Shown one piece after another: positions 14,000 through 23,155 of a stretch of 25,500 nt of DNA. The translations under genes and the position numbers were made by a program. The stretch comes from Flavobacteriales bacterium. GTDB taxonomy: Bacteria > Bacteroidota > Bacteroidia > Flavobacteriales > JADGDT01. The stretch spans positions 1 to 25,500 of the forward strand of contig JAGLEB010000113.1 of assembly GCA_023145275.1 (NCBI GenBank), in the 5' to 3' direction. The notes beneath the pieces were generated by a model. It saw only the letters and a program-made list of their open reading frames with translations, ran no database searches and was not told the DNA's origin. Every line of letters starts with the position of its first letter. Position 1 is the first letter of the stretch.

Positions 14000-15466
14000 T
14001 TAAGCTTTAGGAAGAGCATCAATTTCTTTTTTGATTCTCATGAAATCTTCATTTCTATCAAGAGCATAATAAATATTCTTCATAGTTTGAAGAAGAGCCT
14101 CATTAGTTTTATCATATTCATAAGCACCTTCTAAGTATCCTATAGCTTCTTCATAAATACCATTCTTCTCCTTTTTTAGAGATTCAAGCTTAGCTCTATT
14201 AGCCTTATTTAACTTAATAGGCAAAGCAGAAATTTCTTCATTTATTTCTTTTTCTCTACTAAGTATTAAAGCAGCCATATTTATATAAGCATCAGTATAA
14301 TCAGGCTTAATCTCGATTGCTTTTTTATAAGCATTTTTAGCTTCTTCTTTCATCCCTAAGTCAGCACTAACAACTCCAATATTGTAGTAAAGAACCTCAT
14401 TATTAGGATCTTGAGCAATAGCTTCGTTCATAGTTTTGATAAACCCTTCTTGATCTCCTTCTTTCAGGTAAGTATTACCAAGAGTTAACAGCATATCGTA
14501 ATCCCCAGGATATTTGTTTTTCCCTTCTTCTAAAACCTCAAGAGCTTTGTGATAATATTCTTTTTTCTTAAGAGAATCAGAATCTTCAAGCTTATCGCCC
14601 ATGTTTAAATAAATGCTACCAACACTACGATAGATTCCTGGCTGATTATTCTTTGTTACATAAGAAGTATCATTTTCTACAACTCCAAATTTCTTCTGCA
14701 TATCCAAATCTTTCTGAGTAGCAAAAGTTTGCTTTTCCCCAGACTTAATATCTGTAGCTTCGTAAATAGTAGTTATACCCGTGTAATCCATCTTTAGCAA
14801 TTCATCGTAAATCACAAGAGCTTTTGGATAATTATCACCCGAAATAGAAACTGCTGCAGCATTGTAAAGAAGAGTAGTATCAGAACGTCCAACTAATGGA
14901 TTCTCGTACATTCTATAAGCATTTACAAAATAATCAGATGATTTGTTATATTCCTGAGCATTATAAGCATCAATTGCAGCTTGATGGAATTTCAATGCAA
15001 ATTCTTCAACAAGAGGCTTCACTTCAGCAGAGTGATAATCCTTAATGTCCTTTACTTTTCCTTTCTTATAGCCATCAGTCGCCATTGCTGTGTCATAAGC
15101 TCCTTGGTTAGCGAAAAACTCATAGTCTCCAGTTTCCTTATTCTTTGCAGAATAACTTTTACCTTCTTCTAACTTAGCCAATTCAGCATAAGCTACTGCC
15201 GCTGATACAAGAGCATCATCGTCGTTTTTGGTCTTACCAATTTCTTTATTTACATTTCCCTTCAAGAAAAGAAAATCTGAAACTAATTCTGGATCAACTG
15301 TATAGTAATTCTTTTCTGTAATGTCAATTTGGTCAATAAGACTCTTTGCTTTATCTAAATCACCACTCTTAAATGCTTTCTCGGCATTTTCAATTTGATC
15401 CTCCTGAGCAAATGCAGATACACCAATTACAAGTGCTACTGCTGTGCTAATGAACTTTCTTTTCAT
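14000..15466 (-). CDS. Exported tetratricopeptide-repeat protein
   Basis: The 488-residue protein has a clear signal peptide (MKRKFISTAVALVIGVSAFAQ, cleavage near residue 20) and no lipoprotein cysteine, so it should be periplasmic. TPR helices are visible at the N-terminus (AEKAFKSGDLDKAKSLI), in the middle (AIDAYNAQEYNKSSDYFVNAY; NYPKALVIYDELLKM) and most clearly near residues 325-400 (LLTLGNTYLKEGDQEGFIK; VLYYNIGVVSADLGMKEEA; AYKKAIEIKPDYTDAYINMA). TPRs bind other proteins; the partner is unknown. It follows gyrA on the same strand with a 103-base gap. I recall the same gyrA-TPR order in other Bacteroidota, and no terminator is seen between them, so partial co-transcription is possible, although a -7-like element is present in the gap. 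Confidence 0.85.
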   Translation of the reverse strand: MKRKFISTAVALVIGVSAFAQEDQIENAEKAFKSGDLDKAKSLIDQIDITEKNYYTVDPELVSDFLFLKGNVNKEIGKTKNDDDALVSAAVAYAELAKLEEGKSYSAKNKETGDYEFFANQGAYDTAMATDGYKKGKVKDIKDYHSAEVKPLVEEFALKFHQAAIDAYNAQEYNKSSDYFVNAYRMYENPLVGRSDTTLLYNAAAVSISGDNYPKALVIYDELLKMDYTGITTIYEATDIKSGEKQTFATQKDLDMQKKFGVVENDTSYVTKNNQPGIYRSVGSIYLNMGDKLEDSDSLKKKEYYHKALEVLEEGKNKYPGDYDMLLTLGNTYLKEGDQEGFIKTMNEAIAQDPNNEVLYYNIGVVSADLGMKEEAKNAYKKAIEIKPDYTDAYINMAALILSREKEINEEISALPIKLNKANRAKLESLKKEKNGIYEEAIGYLEGAYEYDKTNEALLQTMKNIYYALDRNEDFMRIKKEIDALPKA

Positions 15467-15522
15467 TTGTTTTTAATTATTTACTAATAAGAATAATAAA
15501 ATCTTATCAAATTAATTTTGTG

Positions 15523-15530
15523 CAAAATTA
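15523..15530 (-). promoter_or_regulatory. Candidate -7 promoter element for the TPR gene
   Basis: Read on the minus strand, TAATTTTG fits TAnnTTTG and ends 57 bases before the start codon at 15466. No -33 TTG at the usual distance was found. Confidence 0.35.
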
Positions 15531-15569
15531 AATTAAAATTTTTGAATATTTAATAAAATATAATAGTTT

Positions 15570-18128
15570 TTAGACTTCCTCTTCCGAACTATCATCAGTA
15601 GACTCATTACTTAAGTCCTGGCTTTCATCGTTTTGCGACTCTGAACCCTCTGTAAGCTCAGCTTCTTCTAAGTTTTCATCTTCCTCGTCTTCGCTGCGTT
15701 CAACCTTAGCAACGGCTGCAATAGAATCGTTTTTCTTTAAACTAATAAGCTTCACACCTTGAGCAGCACGTCCCATTACTCTAAGTGTTTCTACACCTAA
15801 CCTAATAGTAACCCCTGATTTATTAATAATCATCAGATCATCTAAGTCTGTAACATTCTTTATGGCTATTAATCCACCAGTCTTTTCAGTTACATTTATA
15901 GTTTTAACACCTTTCCCTCCTCTATTAGTAATTCTATAATCTTGAAGAGACGAACGTTTACCAAATCCTTTTTCAGAAACAACTAAAATATGAGACTCTT
16001 GATCGTCTGTACAAACCATTCCAATAACCTCATCACTTTCGCTAGCTAAAGAAATACCTCTAACCCCTGAAGCATTTCGTCCCATAGGTCTTGTTTTACT
16101 TTCGTCGAATCGTATTGCTTTTCCAGATTTTGCACCAATAATTATATCACTGTTACCATTAGTCAACTTAGCTTCGAACAAAGTATCATTCTCTCTAATT
16201 GTGATAGCATTAATACCATTTGTTCTAGGTCTAGAATATTGCTCAAGAGGAGTTTTCTTAACAATACCATTTTTAGTAACCATAACAACATTGTGCTTGT
16301 TTACATATTCGGTATCTTTAAGATCGCCTGTTTGAATAAATGCTTTAACCGTATCTTCAGAACTGATGTTTATTAGATTCTGAATAGCTCTACCTTTCGA
16401 TATTTTTGAACCTTCTGGAATTTCGTAAACTCTCATCCAGAAACATTTTCCAGCTTCTGTAAAGAACAACATATACTGGTGATTTGTAGCAACAAATAAG
16501 TGCTCTAAGAAATCTTGATCTCTCGATGTGGCACCTTTATGGCCAGTACCTCCTCTATTTTGTTTTCTATACTCTGACAAGGCAGTTCTCTTAATATATC
16601 CAGCATGAGAAATTGTTACTACAACTTCCTCATTAGGAATCATATCTTCTATAGATACCTCAGCGGCAGATAACTCAATATTCGAACGACGCTCATCACC
16701 ATACTTTTCACGAACTTCTTCTAGTTCTTCTATAATAATAGTATAACGTCTTTCTTCGCTTTCAAGAATTTCTTTTAAATCAGCAATTAACGACATCAAT
16801 TCATCGTATTCCTTGCGCAATTTATCTTGCTCTAGTCCTGTAAGCTGTCGAAGTCTCATTTCTACAATAGCTCTAGATTGTAAATCTGAAAGCTCAAAAC
16901 GCTCTATCAATCTATTTCTAGCTTCTTCTGTATTTTGTGAACTTCTAATAATTTTAATTACTTCATCTATATTATCACTTGCAATAATAAGACCTTCTAA
17001 TATGTGTGCACGTTTCTCGGCTTGCTTTAATTCGAACTGAGTACGTCTGATAACAACATCCATTCTGTGATTCACAAAATGAACAATCATATCCTTTAAG
17101 TTAAGTGTCTCAGGGCGGCCTTTAACTAATGCAATATTATTAACACTAAAAGAAGTTTGAAGCTGAGTGTATTTGTATAGCTTGTTTAAAACAACCTTAG
17201 GAACAACATCTTTCTTAAGAATGTAAACAATTCTCATACCTTTTCTATCGGACTCATCACGTATAGAAGAAATACCATCAAGTTTCTTATCATTAACAAG
17301 ATCGGCAGTTTTCTTAATCATTTCTGCCTTATTCACTTGATAAGGGATTTCGGAAACAATGATACAATCACGTCCATGAACCTCTTCAAAACTAGCTTTA
17401 GCACGCATAATAACACGTCCTCTACCAGTTCTGAAAGCATCCTTAACACCTTCGTATCCATATATAGTACCACCTGTTGGAAAATCAGGAGCCTTAATAT
17501 ATTCCATTAGCCCATCAACATCAATATCATTATTACCTATATAGGCAATAACTCCATTAACAACCTCAGTAAGGTTATGTGGAGGCATATTCGTAGCCAT
17601 ACCCACTGCTATACCAGAAGCACCGTTCACAAGCAAACCAGGAATCCTAGTTGGCAATACTGTAGGCTCTTCTAAAGTATCATCAAAGTTGAAGGAATGA
17701 TCAACAGTTTCTTTATCAATATCGCGAAGCATATCTTCCGATATTTTCTTCATTCTAGCCTCAGTATAACGCATTGCTGCAGGGCTATCACCATCAACAG
17801 AACCAAAGTTTCCTTGTCCATCAACCAACATATAGCGCATTGACCAATCTTGAGCCATACGAACCATAGCGTCATATACAGAAGTATCTCCATGAGGGTG
17901 ATACTTACCAAGAACTTCCCCAACAATTCTTGCGGACTTTTTATGCGCCTTATTAGAAGCAACTCCTAATTCGTGCATTCCAAACAAAACTCTACGGTGT
18001 ACAGGTTTTAAACCATCTCTTACATCCGGTAGCGCACGAGAAACAATTACCGACATTGAATAATCAATGTAAGCGGTTTTCATCTGCTCCTCTATATTAA
18101 TGGGAATTATTCTATCTCCACCTGCCAT
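15570..18128 (-). CDS. gyrA: DNA gyrase subunit A
   Basis: GyrA is the DNA-cleaving subunit of gyrase, which introduces negative supercoils with GyrB. The 852 residues include the N-terminal catalytic region with SMSVIVSRALPDVRDGLKP (24-42), the quinolone region HPHGDTSVYDAMVRMAQ (77-93) and the active-site Tyr121 in AAMRYTEARM. The residue equivalent to E. coli Ser83 is Thr82; threonine is wild type there in several other bacteria, and Asp86 is conserved, so this alone does not indicate resistance. The GyrA-box in the C-terminal wrapping domain is QNRGGTG (523-529) rather than QRRGGKG. The protein ends in a long acidic tail (from about residue 810, rich in D, E, S), typical of regulatory tails. 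gyrA is divergent from clpC with 281 bases between start codons. gyrB is not in the window. Confidence 0.97.
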   Translation of the reverse strand: MAGGDRIIPINIEEQMKTAYIDYSMSVIVSRALPDVRDGLKPVHRRVLFGMHELGVASNKAHKKSARIVGEVLGKYHPHGDTSVYDAMVRMAQDWSMRYMLVDGQGNFGSVDGDSPAAMRYTEARMKKISEDMLRDIDKETVDHSFNFDDTLEEPTVLPTRIPGLLVNGASGIAVGMATNMPPHNLTEVVNGVIAYIGNNDIDVDGLMEYIKAPDFPTGGTIYGYEGVKDAFRTGRGRVIMRAKASFEEVHGRDCIIVSEIPYQVNKAEMIKKTADLVNDKKLDGISSIRDESDRKGMRIVYILKKDVVPKVVLNKLYKYTQLQTSFSVNNIALVKGRPETLNLKDMIVHFVNHRMDVVIRRTQFELKQAEKRAHILEGLIIASDNIDEVIKIIRSSQNTEEARNRLIERFELSDLQSRAIVEMRLRQLTGLEQDKLRKEYDELMSLIADLKEILESEERRYTIIIEELEEVREKYGDERRSNIELSAAEVSIEDMIPNEEVVVTISHAGYIKRTALSEYRKQNRGGTGHKGATSRDQDFLEHLFVATNHQYMLFFTEAGKCFWMRVYEIPEGSKISKGRAIQNLINISSEDTVKAFIQTGDLKDTEYVNKHNVVMVTKNGIVKKTPLEQYSRPRTNGINAITIRENDTLFEAKLTNGNSDIIIGAKSGKAIRFDESKTRPMGRNASGVRGISLASESDEVIGMVCTDDQESHILVVSEKGFGKRSSLQDYRITNRGGKGVKTINVTEKTGGLIAIKNVTDLDDLMIINKSGVTIRLGVETLRVMGRAAQGVKLISLKKNDSIAAVAKVERSEDEEDENLEEAELTEGSESQNDESQDLSNESTDDSSEEEV

Positions 18129-18308
18129 ATAATCAGAATTTTATATTTTATCATTATGCTCTTTTCAAAACTTGACGAATATACAATAAAAACACAATAT
18201 TTAAAGCCATTACAAGGCTTAATAATATGTGTTTTTTTAACAAAAAATTGTTTATAATTGAAGTGATAAATTTCTTATATTTAAATAAAGAATTACATCA
18301 TAATTGTT

Positions 18309-18400
18309 AATTTTACATGAATGCGTATTACGCTCTAGACTATCCAAAACATAACACTGACAATCAATTGATTACATGTAAAATTGTCAAATAAGGAAGG
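18309..18400. promoter_or_regulatory. clpC upstream region with paired dyads and a strong ribosome binding site
   Basis: AATTTTACATG (18309-18319) recurs inverted as CATGTAAAATT (18375-18385), 55 bases apart. Next to the second copy is a perfect 12-base palindrome AATCAATTGATT (18362-18373). They could be operator sites or pair in the 5' UTR. AAGGAAGG (18393-18400) lies nine bases before the clpC ATG, a strong Shine-Dalgarno sequence that is unusual in this window and supports the start. No exact TAnnTTTG was found. Confidence 0.45.
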
Positions 18401-18409
18401 AATAATTAT

Positions 18410-20947
18410 ATGGAAGATAAATTTTCAATAAAAGTTAAAGAAATCATCTCTTACAGCAAGGATGAAGCTGTACGACTTGGTCATGAATTCATTGGTACAG
18501 AACACTTTATACTAGGTATAATTAAAGAAGGAAATGGTAAAGCTATCGAAATGATGAGCCTTTTTGATGTTGATATTGACAAATTAAAGAGATTGCTTGA
18601 ATCATTAAATCCAGACACATCAAACAAGCAATTAGGAGAAAAATCGACATTGAGGTTAACAGCATCTGCCGAAAAAGCTCTAAAAACAACCTATCTTGAA
18701 ATTAAACTTTTCAAAAGTCAATCAATAAATACAGGACATTTGCTATTGAGCATATTAAGAAATGACAATGATCCTACTACAAAAATCTTAAATAAATACA
18801 AAGTTGTTTATCAGAATGTGAAGGAGGAGTTTAAGCAATTGTTGCTCGAAGACGAACCTTTTGATCTCCCTACGGCCGAATCTTTTTCGGATGAAGGATT
18901 TGATCCTAGTGACAATCCTTTTGGTAGAAATCCTGGTGGTCCTCCGTCAAAGTCAACTACAAAAAAATCTAAGACTCCAGTTTTAGACAACTTTGGTAGA
19001 GATTTAACTCAATATGCCGAAGAAGGGAAATTAGATCCTGTTGTTGGTAGAGAAAAAGAGATTGAAAGAGTTTCTCAAATATTAAGTAGAAGAAAGAAAA
19101 ATAATCCTCTATTAATTGGAGAGCCAGGTGTTGGTAAATCTGCCATTGCCGAAGGTTTGGCCTTGAGAATTATTAAAAAGAAAGTTTCAAGAGTATTATT
19201 CAACAAAAGGGTCGTAACACTTGATTTAGCTAGTTTAGTTGCAGGAACAAAATATCGTGGACAATTCGAAGAAAGAATGAAAGCGGTAATGAATGAGCTC
19301 GAAAAAAACGATGAAATTATTCTGTTTATTGATGAACTGCACACTATTGTTGGTGCTGGGGGAGCAACAGGTTCTTTAGATGCATCTAATATGTTTAAAC
19401 CTGCCCTTGCACGTGGCGAGCTGCAATGTATAGGAGCTACAACACTTGACGAATATCGTCAGCACATCGAAAAAGATGGAGCTTTGGAACGTAGATTTCA
19501 AAAAGTTATGGTTGAACCGACAAACGAAGAGGAAACCATTGAAATATTAAACAATATAAAAGACAAATACGAAAGTCATCACAACGTAAATTACACACCT
19601 GAAGCGATTAAAGCTTGCGTGCAATTAACTGATAGATACATCTCTGATCGTCACCTTCCAGACAAGGCTATTGATGCTTTAGATGAAGCTGGGTCACGTG
19701 TGCATATTACAAACATTAGAGTTCCTCTGGATATTCTACAAATGGAGAAAAACCTTGAGACCATTAAAGAAAAGAAATCTAGAGTTTTAAAAAGTCAGAA
19801 ATACGAAGAGGCTGCTAAACTAAGAGATGAGGGAAAACAAATTGAACGTGAGCTCGCCTTAGCCCAACAGAAATGGGAAGATGATGTAAAGACAAAGAGA
19901 GAAACTGTAAGCGAAGATAATGTTGCCGAGGTTGTTTCTATGATGACAGGTATACCCGTTCAAAGAGTTGCTCAAGCAGAAAGCAATAGGTTAGCTTCAT
20001 TAGCAAAATTAATTGAAGGCTCGGTAATAGGTCAGGAAAATGCTATTAAGAAAGTTGTTAAAGCAATACAAAGAAATAGAGCTGGATTAAAAGACCCTTC
20101 GAAACCTATTGGAAGTTTTATATTCCTAGGACAAACTGGTGTTGGAAAAACCCAATTGGCAAAAGTTTTGGCAAAGACTCTTTTCGACTCAGAAGAAGCT
20201 CTTATCAGAATTGACATGAGCGAATACATGGAAAAGTTCGCTGTATCAAGATTAGTTGGAGCACCTCCAGGATATGTTGGATATGAAGAAGGTGGTCAAT
20301 TAACTGAAAAGGTTAGACGCAAGCCTTATTCTGTAATACTTTTAGATGAGATTGAAAAAGCTCACCCAGATGTATTTAATTTAATGCTCCAAGCATTAGA
20401 CGATGGTCAGATGACAGATAGTCTAGGGCGTAAAGTAGATTTCAAGAATACTATCATAATAATGACATCCAACATTGGAACTCGTCAGCTTAAAGATTTC
20501 GGTGCAGGAGTTGGTTTTGGAACATCTACTAGAGTTAATAGTTCTGACGATAGTGCTAAAGGAGTTATTGAGAACGCTTTGAAAAAAACTTTTGCTCCAG
20601 AATTTTTAAATAGGATTGATGATGTGATTCTCTTTAATTCTCTTGAAAAAGAAGACATAAGAAACATTATCGACATTGAGCTTGATAAACTAAGTAAGAG
20701 AATTGTGGCTTTAGGATATTCTTTCTCATTAAGTAATGAGGCTAAAGACTTTGTCGCTGAAAAAGGCTATGACAAGCAATTTGGAGCAAGACCACTTCAG
20801 AGAGCGATTCAAAAATATATAGAAGATCCTTTGGCTGAAGAAATCATTAATAATACTATAAAAGAAGGAGATTCAATTGTTATTGATTTCGATGAAAAGA
20901 ATCAAGAAATAACAATCGTAACAACAAAAAAAGAGATTACAGAGTAA
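18410..20947 (+). CDS. clpC: ATP-dependent Clp protease ATP-binding subunit ClpC
   Basis: ClpC is a hexameric AAA+ unfoldase that feeds misfolded or tagged proteins to ClpP. The 845 residues show an N-terminal Clp repeat domain (about 1-145), a Gly/Pro-rich linker (160-190), AAA module 1 with Walker A GEPGVGKS (237-244) and Walker B LFIDE (305-309), a middle domain with a UVR-like coiled coil (about 445-490), and AAA module 2 with Walker A GQTGVGKT (574-581) and Walker B LLDE (644-647). The ClpP-binding loop tripeptide is VGF (701-703), so docking to ClpP is expected. The C-terminal D2-small domain (FGARPLQRAI) is complete. It is a single-gene unit preceded by a strong ribosome binding site and followed by a terminator. 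No ctsR, mcsA or mcsB neighbours are present, unlike in Firmicutes. Confidence 0.96.
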   Translation: MEDKFSIKVKEIISYSKDEAVRLGHEFIGTEHFILGIIKEGNGKAIEMMSLFDVDIDKLKRLLESLNPDTSNKQLGEKSTLRLTASAEKALKTTYLEIKLFKSQSINTGHLLLSILRNDNDPTTKILNKYKVVYQNVKEEFKQLLLEDEPFDLPTAESFSDEGFDPSDNPFGRNPGGPPSKSTTKKSKTPVLDNFGRDLTQYAEEGKLDPVVGREKEIERVSQILSRRKKNNPLLIGEPGVGKSAIAEGLALRIIKKKVSRVLFNKRVVTLDLASLVAGTKYRGQFEERMKAVMNELEKNDEIILFIDELHTIVGAGGATGSLDASNMFKPALARGELQCIGATTLDEYRQHIEKDGALERRFQKVMVEPTNEEETIEILNNIKDKYESHHNVNYTPEAIKACVQLTDRYISDRHLPDKAIDALDEAGSRVHITNIRVPLDILQMEKNLETIKEKKSRVLKSQKYEEAAKLRDEGKQIERELALAQQKWEDDVKTKRETVSEDNVAEVVSMMTGIPVQRVAQAESNRLASLAKLIEGSVIGQENAIKKVVKAIQRNRAGLKDPSKPIGSFIFLGQTGVGKTQLAKVLAKTLFDSEEALIRIDMSEYMEKFAVSRLVGAPPGYVGYEEGGQLTEKVRRKPYSVILLDEIEKAHPDVFNLMLQALDDGQMTDSLGRKVDFKNTIIIMTSNIGTRQLKDFGAGVGFGTSTRVNSSDDSAKGVIENALKKTFAPEFLNRIDDVILFNSLEKEDIRNIIDIELDKLSKRIVALGYSFSLSNEAKDFVAEKGYDKQFGARPLQRAIQKYIEDPLAEEIINNTIKEGDSIVIDFDEKNQEITIVTTKKEITE

Positions 20948-20973
20948 TACTAATCTTTACTCTATTTTATAAT

Positions 20974-21041
20974 AGACTGTCTTGAGATTTATTCAAACTT
21001 AGTAAAGTTGTTTGTCTAGATCTTGAGATAGTCTTTTTTTT
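20974..21041 (+). terminator. Terminator after clpC
   Basis: AGACTGTCT (20974-20982) pairs with AGATAGTCT (21026-21034), one G-U pair, followed by an eight-T run (21034-21041). The 43-base interior can form a smaller hairpin (AACTT with AAGTT). A second possible partner, GACTAT, follows the T-run, so alternative folds exist. The nonamer TCTTGAGAT is also repeated directly on both sides. Confidence 0.65.
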
Positions 21042-21112
21042 GGGGACTATGTCATTTGAAGAGTCTACCTTTTATGTGACAATTTATAAATGTCAGCAAT
21101 TATATCTGGATT

Positions 21113-21187
21113 ATGGAAAAACACTATGACAATGATTTTAAAGTTACGATAGTAGAATTATTAAAATCAAGAAGGAAGTCTATTTAG
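21113..21187 (+). pseudogene. Remnant of an IS3-type transposase OrfA start
   Basis: A 24-codon frame reads MEKHYDNDFKVTIVELLKSR and stops at TAG (21185-21187). This resembles the N-terminal helix of IS3-family OrfA helix-turn-helix proteins (pattern K-Y-x-x-F-K-x-x-x-V-E-L-L). The helix-turn-helix continuation and OrfB are missing, and the DNA runs straight into the terminator of the next gene. It is most simply a deleted insertion sequence; I could not define terminal inverted repeats. Confidence 0.45.
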
Positions 21188-21189
21188 TC

Positions 21190-21233
21190 AAAAAAAAAGA
21201 TCCTTAAACAATGAATAAACATTCTTAAGGATC
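21190..21233 (-). terminator. Terminator of the rubrerythrin-like gene
   Basis: GATCCTTAA (21199-21207) and TTAAGGATC (21225-21233) form an exact 9-bp stem, with a small inner GAAT/ATTC stem in the loop. On the minus strand nine T follow (21198-21190). It lies 43 bases beyond the stop codon at 21276. Confidence 0.8.
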
Positions 21234-21275
21234 AATATAAAATAATCAAGAACTAAGAGACTATAAGATTTTTTT

Positions 21276-21734
21276 TTAATTCTCTCTTAAAACAAACTCA
21301 TCGTATTCGAGCTCAAATTTAAGTTTGTGATTTGCTTCTTCCTGTGCTAATCGAGTGAAAAGTTTTTTCAATGATGAATTATTTGTAGCGCTAGACAACC
21401 TAGTATATAACTTAAAAGCACCTTTTTCTCTGTGCATTGCTAGCCTCAAAGCATCAGCATAATCATCAATTTTGCTAGGTGGTTTTACAACTATATAATC
21501 AGCAATTTTTAAATCAGGAACACCATCTTTAAATTCTTCAGAAAAAATCCCTTCATTTTTCACTTTCTCGAGGTGCAGTTTATGCCCTCTCTCCTCTTCT
21601 GCATTTTGAAGAAAAACTTTTTTTACGGCAATATTATTTGTCTTCTCTGCAAGATTGGTATAAAAATCAACAGCATCTTGTTCTGCATTTATTGCGTATT
21701 CTAGTATTTCGTCTATCGTTTTAAATTTCTCCAT
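21276..21734 (-). CDS. Rubrerythrin-like ferritin-family diiron protein
   Basis: This 152-residue four-helix protein has the iron-ligand pattern of the rubrerythrin/ferritin-like family: Glu18 (NAEQDAVDFY), Glu48 and His51 (ExxH in EEERGHKLHLE), Glu103 (HREKGAFKLY) and Glu133 with His136 (ExxH in QEEANHKLKFE). Such proteins bind two iron atoms and commonly reduce peroxide or store iron in the cytoplasm of anaerobes and microaerophiles. The C-terminal rubredoxin domain of true rubrerythrin is absent, so electrons would need a separate donor, or the role may be different. It is a single-gene unit with a good promoter match upstream and a terminator downstream. The family is well supported; the peroxidase role is inferred. 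Confidence 0.85.
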   Translation of the reverse strand: MEKFKTIDEILEYAINAEQDAVDFYTNLAEKTNNIAVKKVFLQNAEEERGHKLHLEKVKNEGIFSEEFKDGVPDLKIADYIVVKPPSKIDDYADALRLAMHREKGAFKLYTRLSSATNNSSLKKLFTRLAQEEANHKLKFELEYDEFVLREN

Positions 21735-21762
21735 TACTAATAGGTATATATGGTTCCTTTCT

Positions 21763-21795
21763 CAAATATAGATAAATTAATGCTCGCAATACAAA
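21763..21795 (-). promoter_or_regulatory. Promoter of the rubrerythrin-like gene
   Basis: On the minus strand TTTG (21795-21792), 21 bases of spacer and TATATTTG (21770-21763) fit the Bacteroidota -33/-7 promoter layout. The -7 element ends 29 bases before the start codon. This is the most complete promoter match in the window. Confidence 0.6.
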
Positions 21796-21912
21796 TTAAT
21801 GATGAATTTTAATGCAAAGGACAAATAAATGCACTAATTACTTATTGAAATACTATAAGCCTTGCAGCAGCTTATTATACTAAAATTTTTATTCTATAGA
21901 GGCACTCTAAAT

Positions 21913-21939
21913 AAAAAAAAGGTGCAAAAGCACCTTTTT
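21913..21939. terminator. Terminator downstream of proline dehydrogenase
   Basis: AAAAAGGTGC (21916-21925) and GCACCTTTTT (21930-21939) form a perfect 10-bp stem with an AAAA loop, preceded by more A. It is symmetrical and would end the minus-strand proline dehydrogenase transcript 52 bases after its stop codon. Confidence 0.88.
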
Positions 21940-21990
21940 AAAACAGCGACGAAGTTCTAACAAAATCGTCATATATTTTTATATATTTCC

Positions 21991-22902
21991 TTAACCCCTA
22001 TAAAGCATTGATTTCATAGCATGAGAAATAATATTTGGATTTTCTTTTAACCTACGTGTTGAGTAACCAAACCAATCCTTACCAAATGGTACATATACTC
22101 TAATTTTATGTCCTGCATCTATTACTCTCTGACGAAGTTTTGGTGTAACTCCATAAAGCATTTGGAACTCGTAAGCATCCTTTGGCATATTATACTTTGC
22201 AATTAATTTAAAGGCTCCATCAACCAAAAAAGCATCATGAGTAGCTATACCTGCATAAATTCCATTTTGGAACATATACTCTAGATCTTTCAAGTAGTTT
22301 TCGTTCACTTCATCAAAATCCTTATAAGCTATTTCCTCTGGCTCAATATAAATACCTTTACACAAACGATAATTTGTTGGGGCTTTTACAGAATGAATAT
22401 CCATTAGGTTTTCTATATCTTGCAAAGTACGGCGCATATATGCCTGAACAACTAAACCTACATTATTCGGAAATTCTCCTTTTAGCCTTCTATATAGCAT
22501 TATTTCTAAATCGGTACATGGAGAATCTTCCATATCTATTCTAACAAAATTTCCATACTCAGCAGCTTTTGCCACCACAGCACGAATATTCATATATGCT
22601 TTCTCCTCGTCTAATAAAAGTCCGAATGAGGTTGGTTTAACAGAGTAGTTCCCTTCAATCTTATTTTTCTCGAATTCTTCTATCACTTCCAAATACTCAT
22701 CTCTTGTTTCGTCTGCCTGATCCAAGTTGGTGATAAACTCTCCTAAAACATCAACAGTAATCATATTACCTTGAGCATTTAGCTCTTTAGAAACGCGTAT
22801 AGCATCTTTCAACTCAGCACCAGCAATATATTTTTTAGAAAAAGACCAAATCAATCTTTTTGGAAAATGCGGCAATAAGCCAGCGATCATCTTATTAAAC
22901 AT
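21991..22902 (-). CDS. Proline dehydrogenase (monofunctional, FAD-dependent)
   Basis: The enzyme oxidises L-proline to pyrroline-5-carboxylate, passing electrons from FAD to the quinone pool; a separate P5C dehydrogenase completes conversion to glutamate. The 303 residues match the short monofunctional type and show the TIM-barrel motifs of the family: RIDMEDS (121-127), VVQAYMRRT (151-159), RLCKGIY (179-185), ATHD (220-223), EFQMLYG (245-251), and the substrate-binding end VPFGKDWFGYSTRRLKENP (271-289), with the Arg pair 283-284 that binds the proline carboxylate. It is not the large bifunctional PutA. No P5C dehydrogenase gene or proline permease is adjacent. A -7 element lies 53 bases upstream and a strong terminator downstream, so it appears to be transcribed alone. 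Confidence 0.92.
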   Translation of the reverse strand: MFNKMIAGLLPHFPKRLIWSFSKKYIAGAELKDAIRVSKELNAQGNMITVDVLGEFITNLDQADETRDEYLEVIEEFEKNKIEGNYSVKPTSFGLLLDEEKAYMNIRAVVAKAAEYGNFVRIDMEDSPCTDLEIMLYRRLKGEFPNNVGLVVQAYMRRTLQDIENLMDIHSVKAPTNYRLCKGIYIEPEEIAYKDFDEVNENYLKDLEYMFQNGIYAGIATHDAFLVDGAFKLIAKYNMPKDAYEFQMLYGVTPKLRQRVIDAGHKIRVYVPFGKDWFGYSTRRLKENPNIISHAMKSMLYRG

Positions 22903-22954
22903 ACCTACAATTATAAAAGTTATATATTATTATTTAAAACCCGTATTTAAAACG

Positions 22955-22962
22955 CAAATATA
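22955..22962 (-). promoter_or_regulatory. Candidate -7 promoter element for proline dehydrogenase
   Basis: TATATTTG on the minus strand matches TAnnTTTG exactly, 53 bases before the start codon. A -33 TTG at the normal distance was not seen. Confidence 0.4.
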
Positions 22963-23155
22963 TAAGATTATTAGCAAAAAGCACTTAAATACAATAAATG
23001 ATTAGAAAACTATTAAATACTCATTTTTAGTTCTAAATGAACATAATTCAATCTTAATCTATGGCAAGGTATTATGTGTCATAAATTATATCAATAATTA
23101 AGCACCAATCACATATAATTATTATGAAATATACATATTTAAGGATAAACATATT

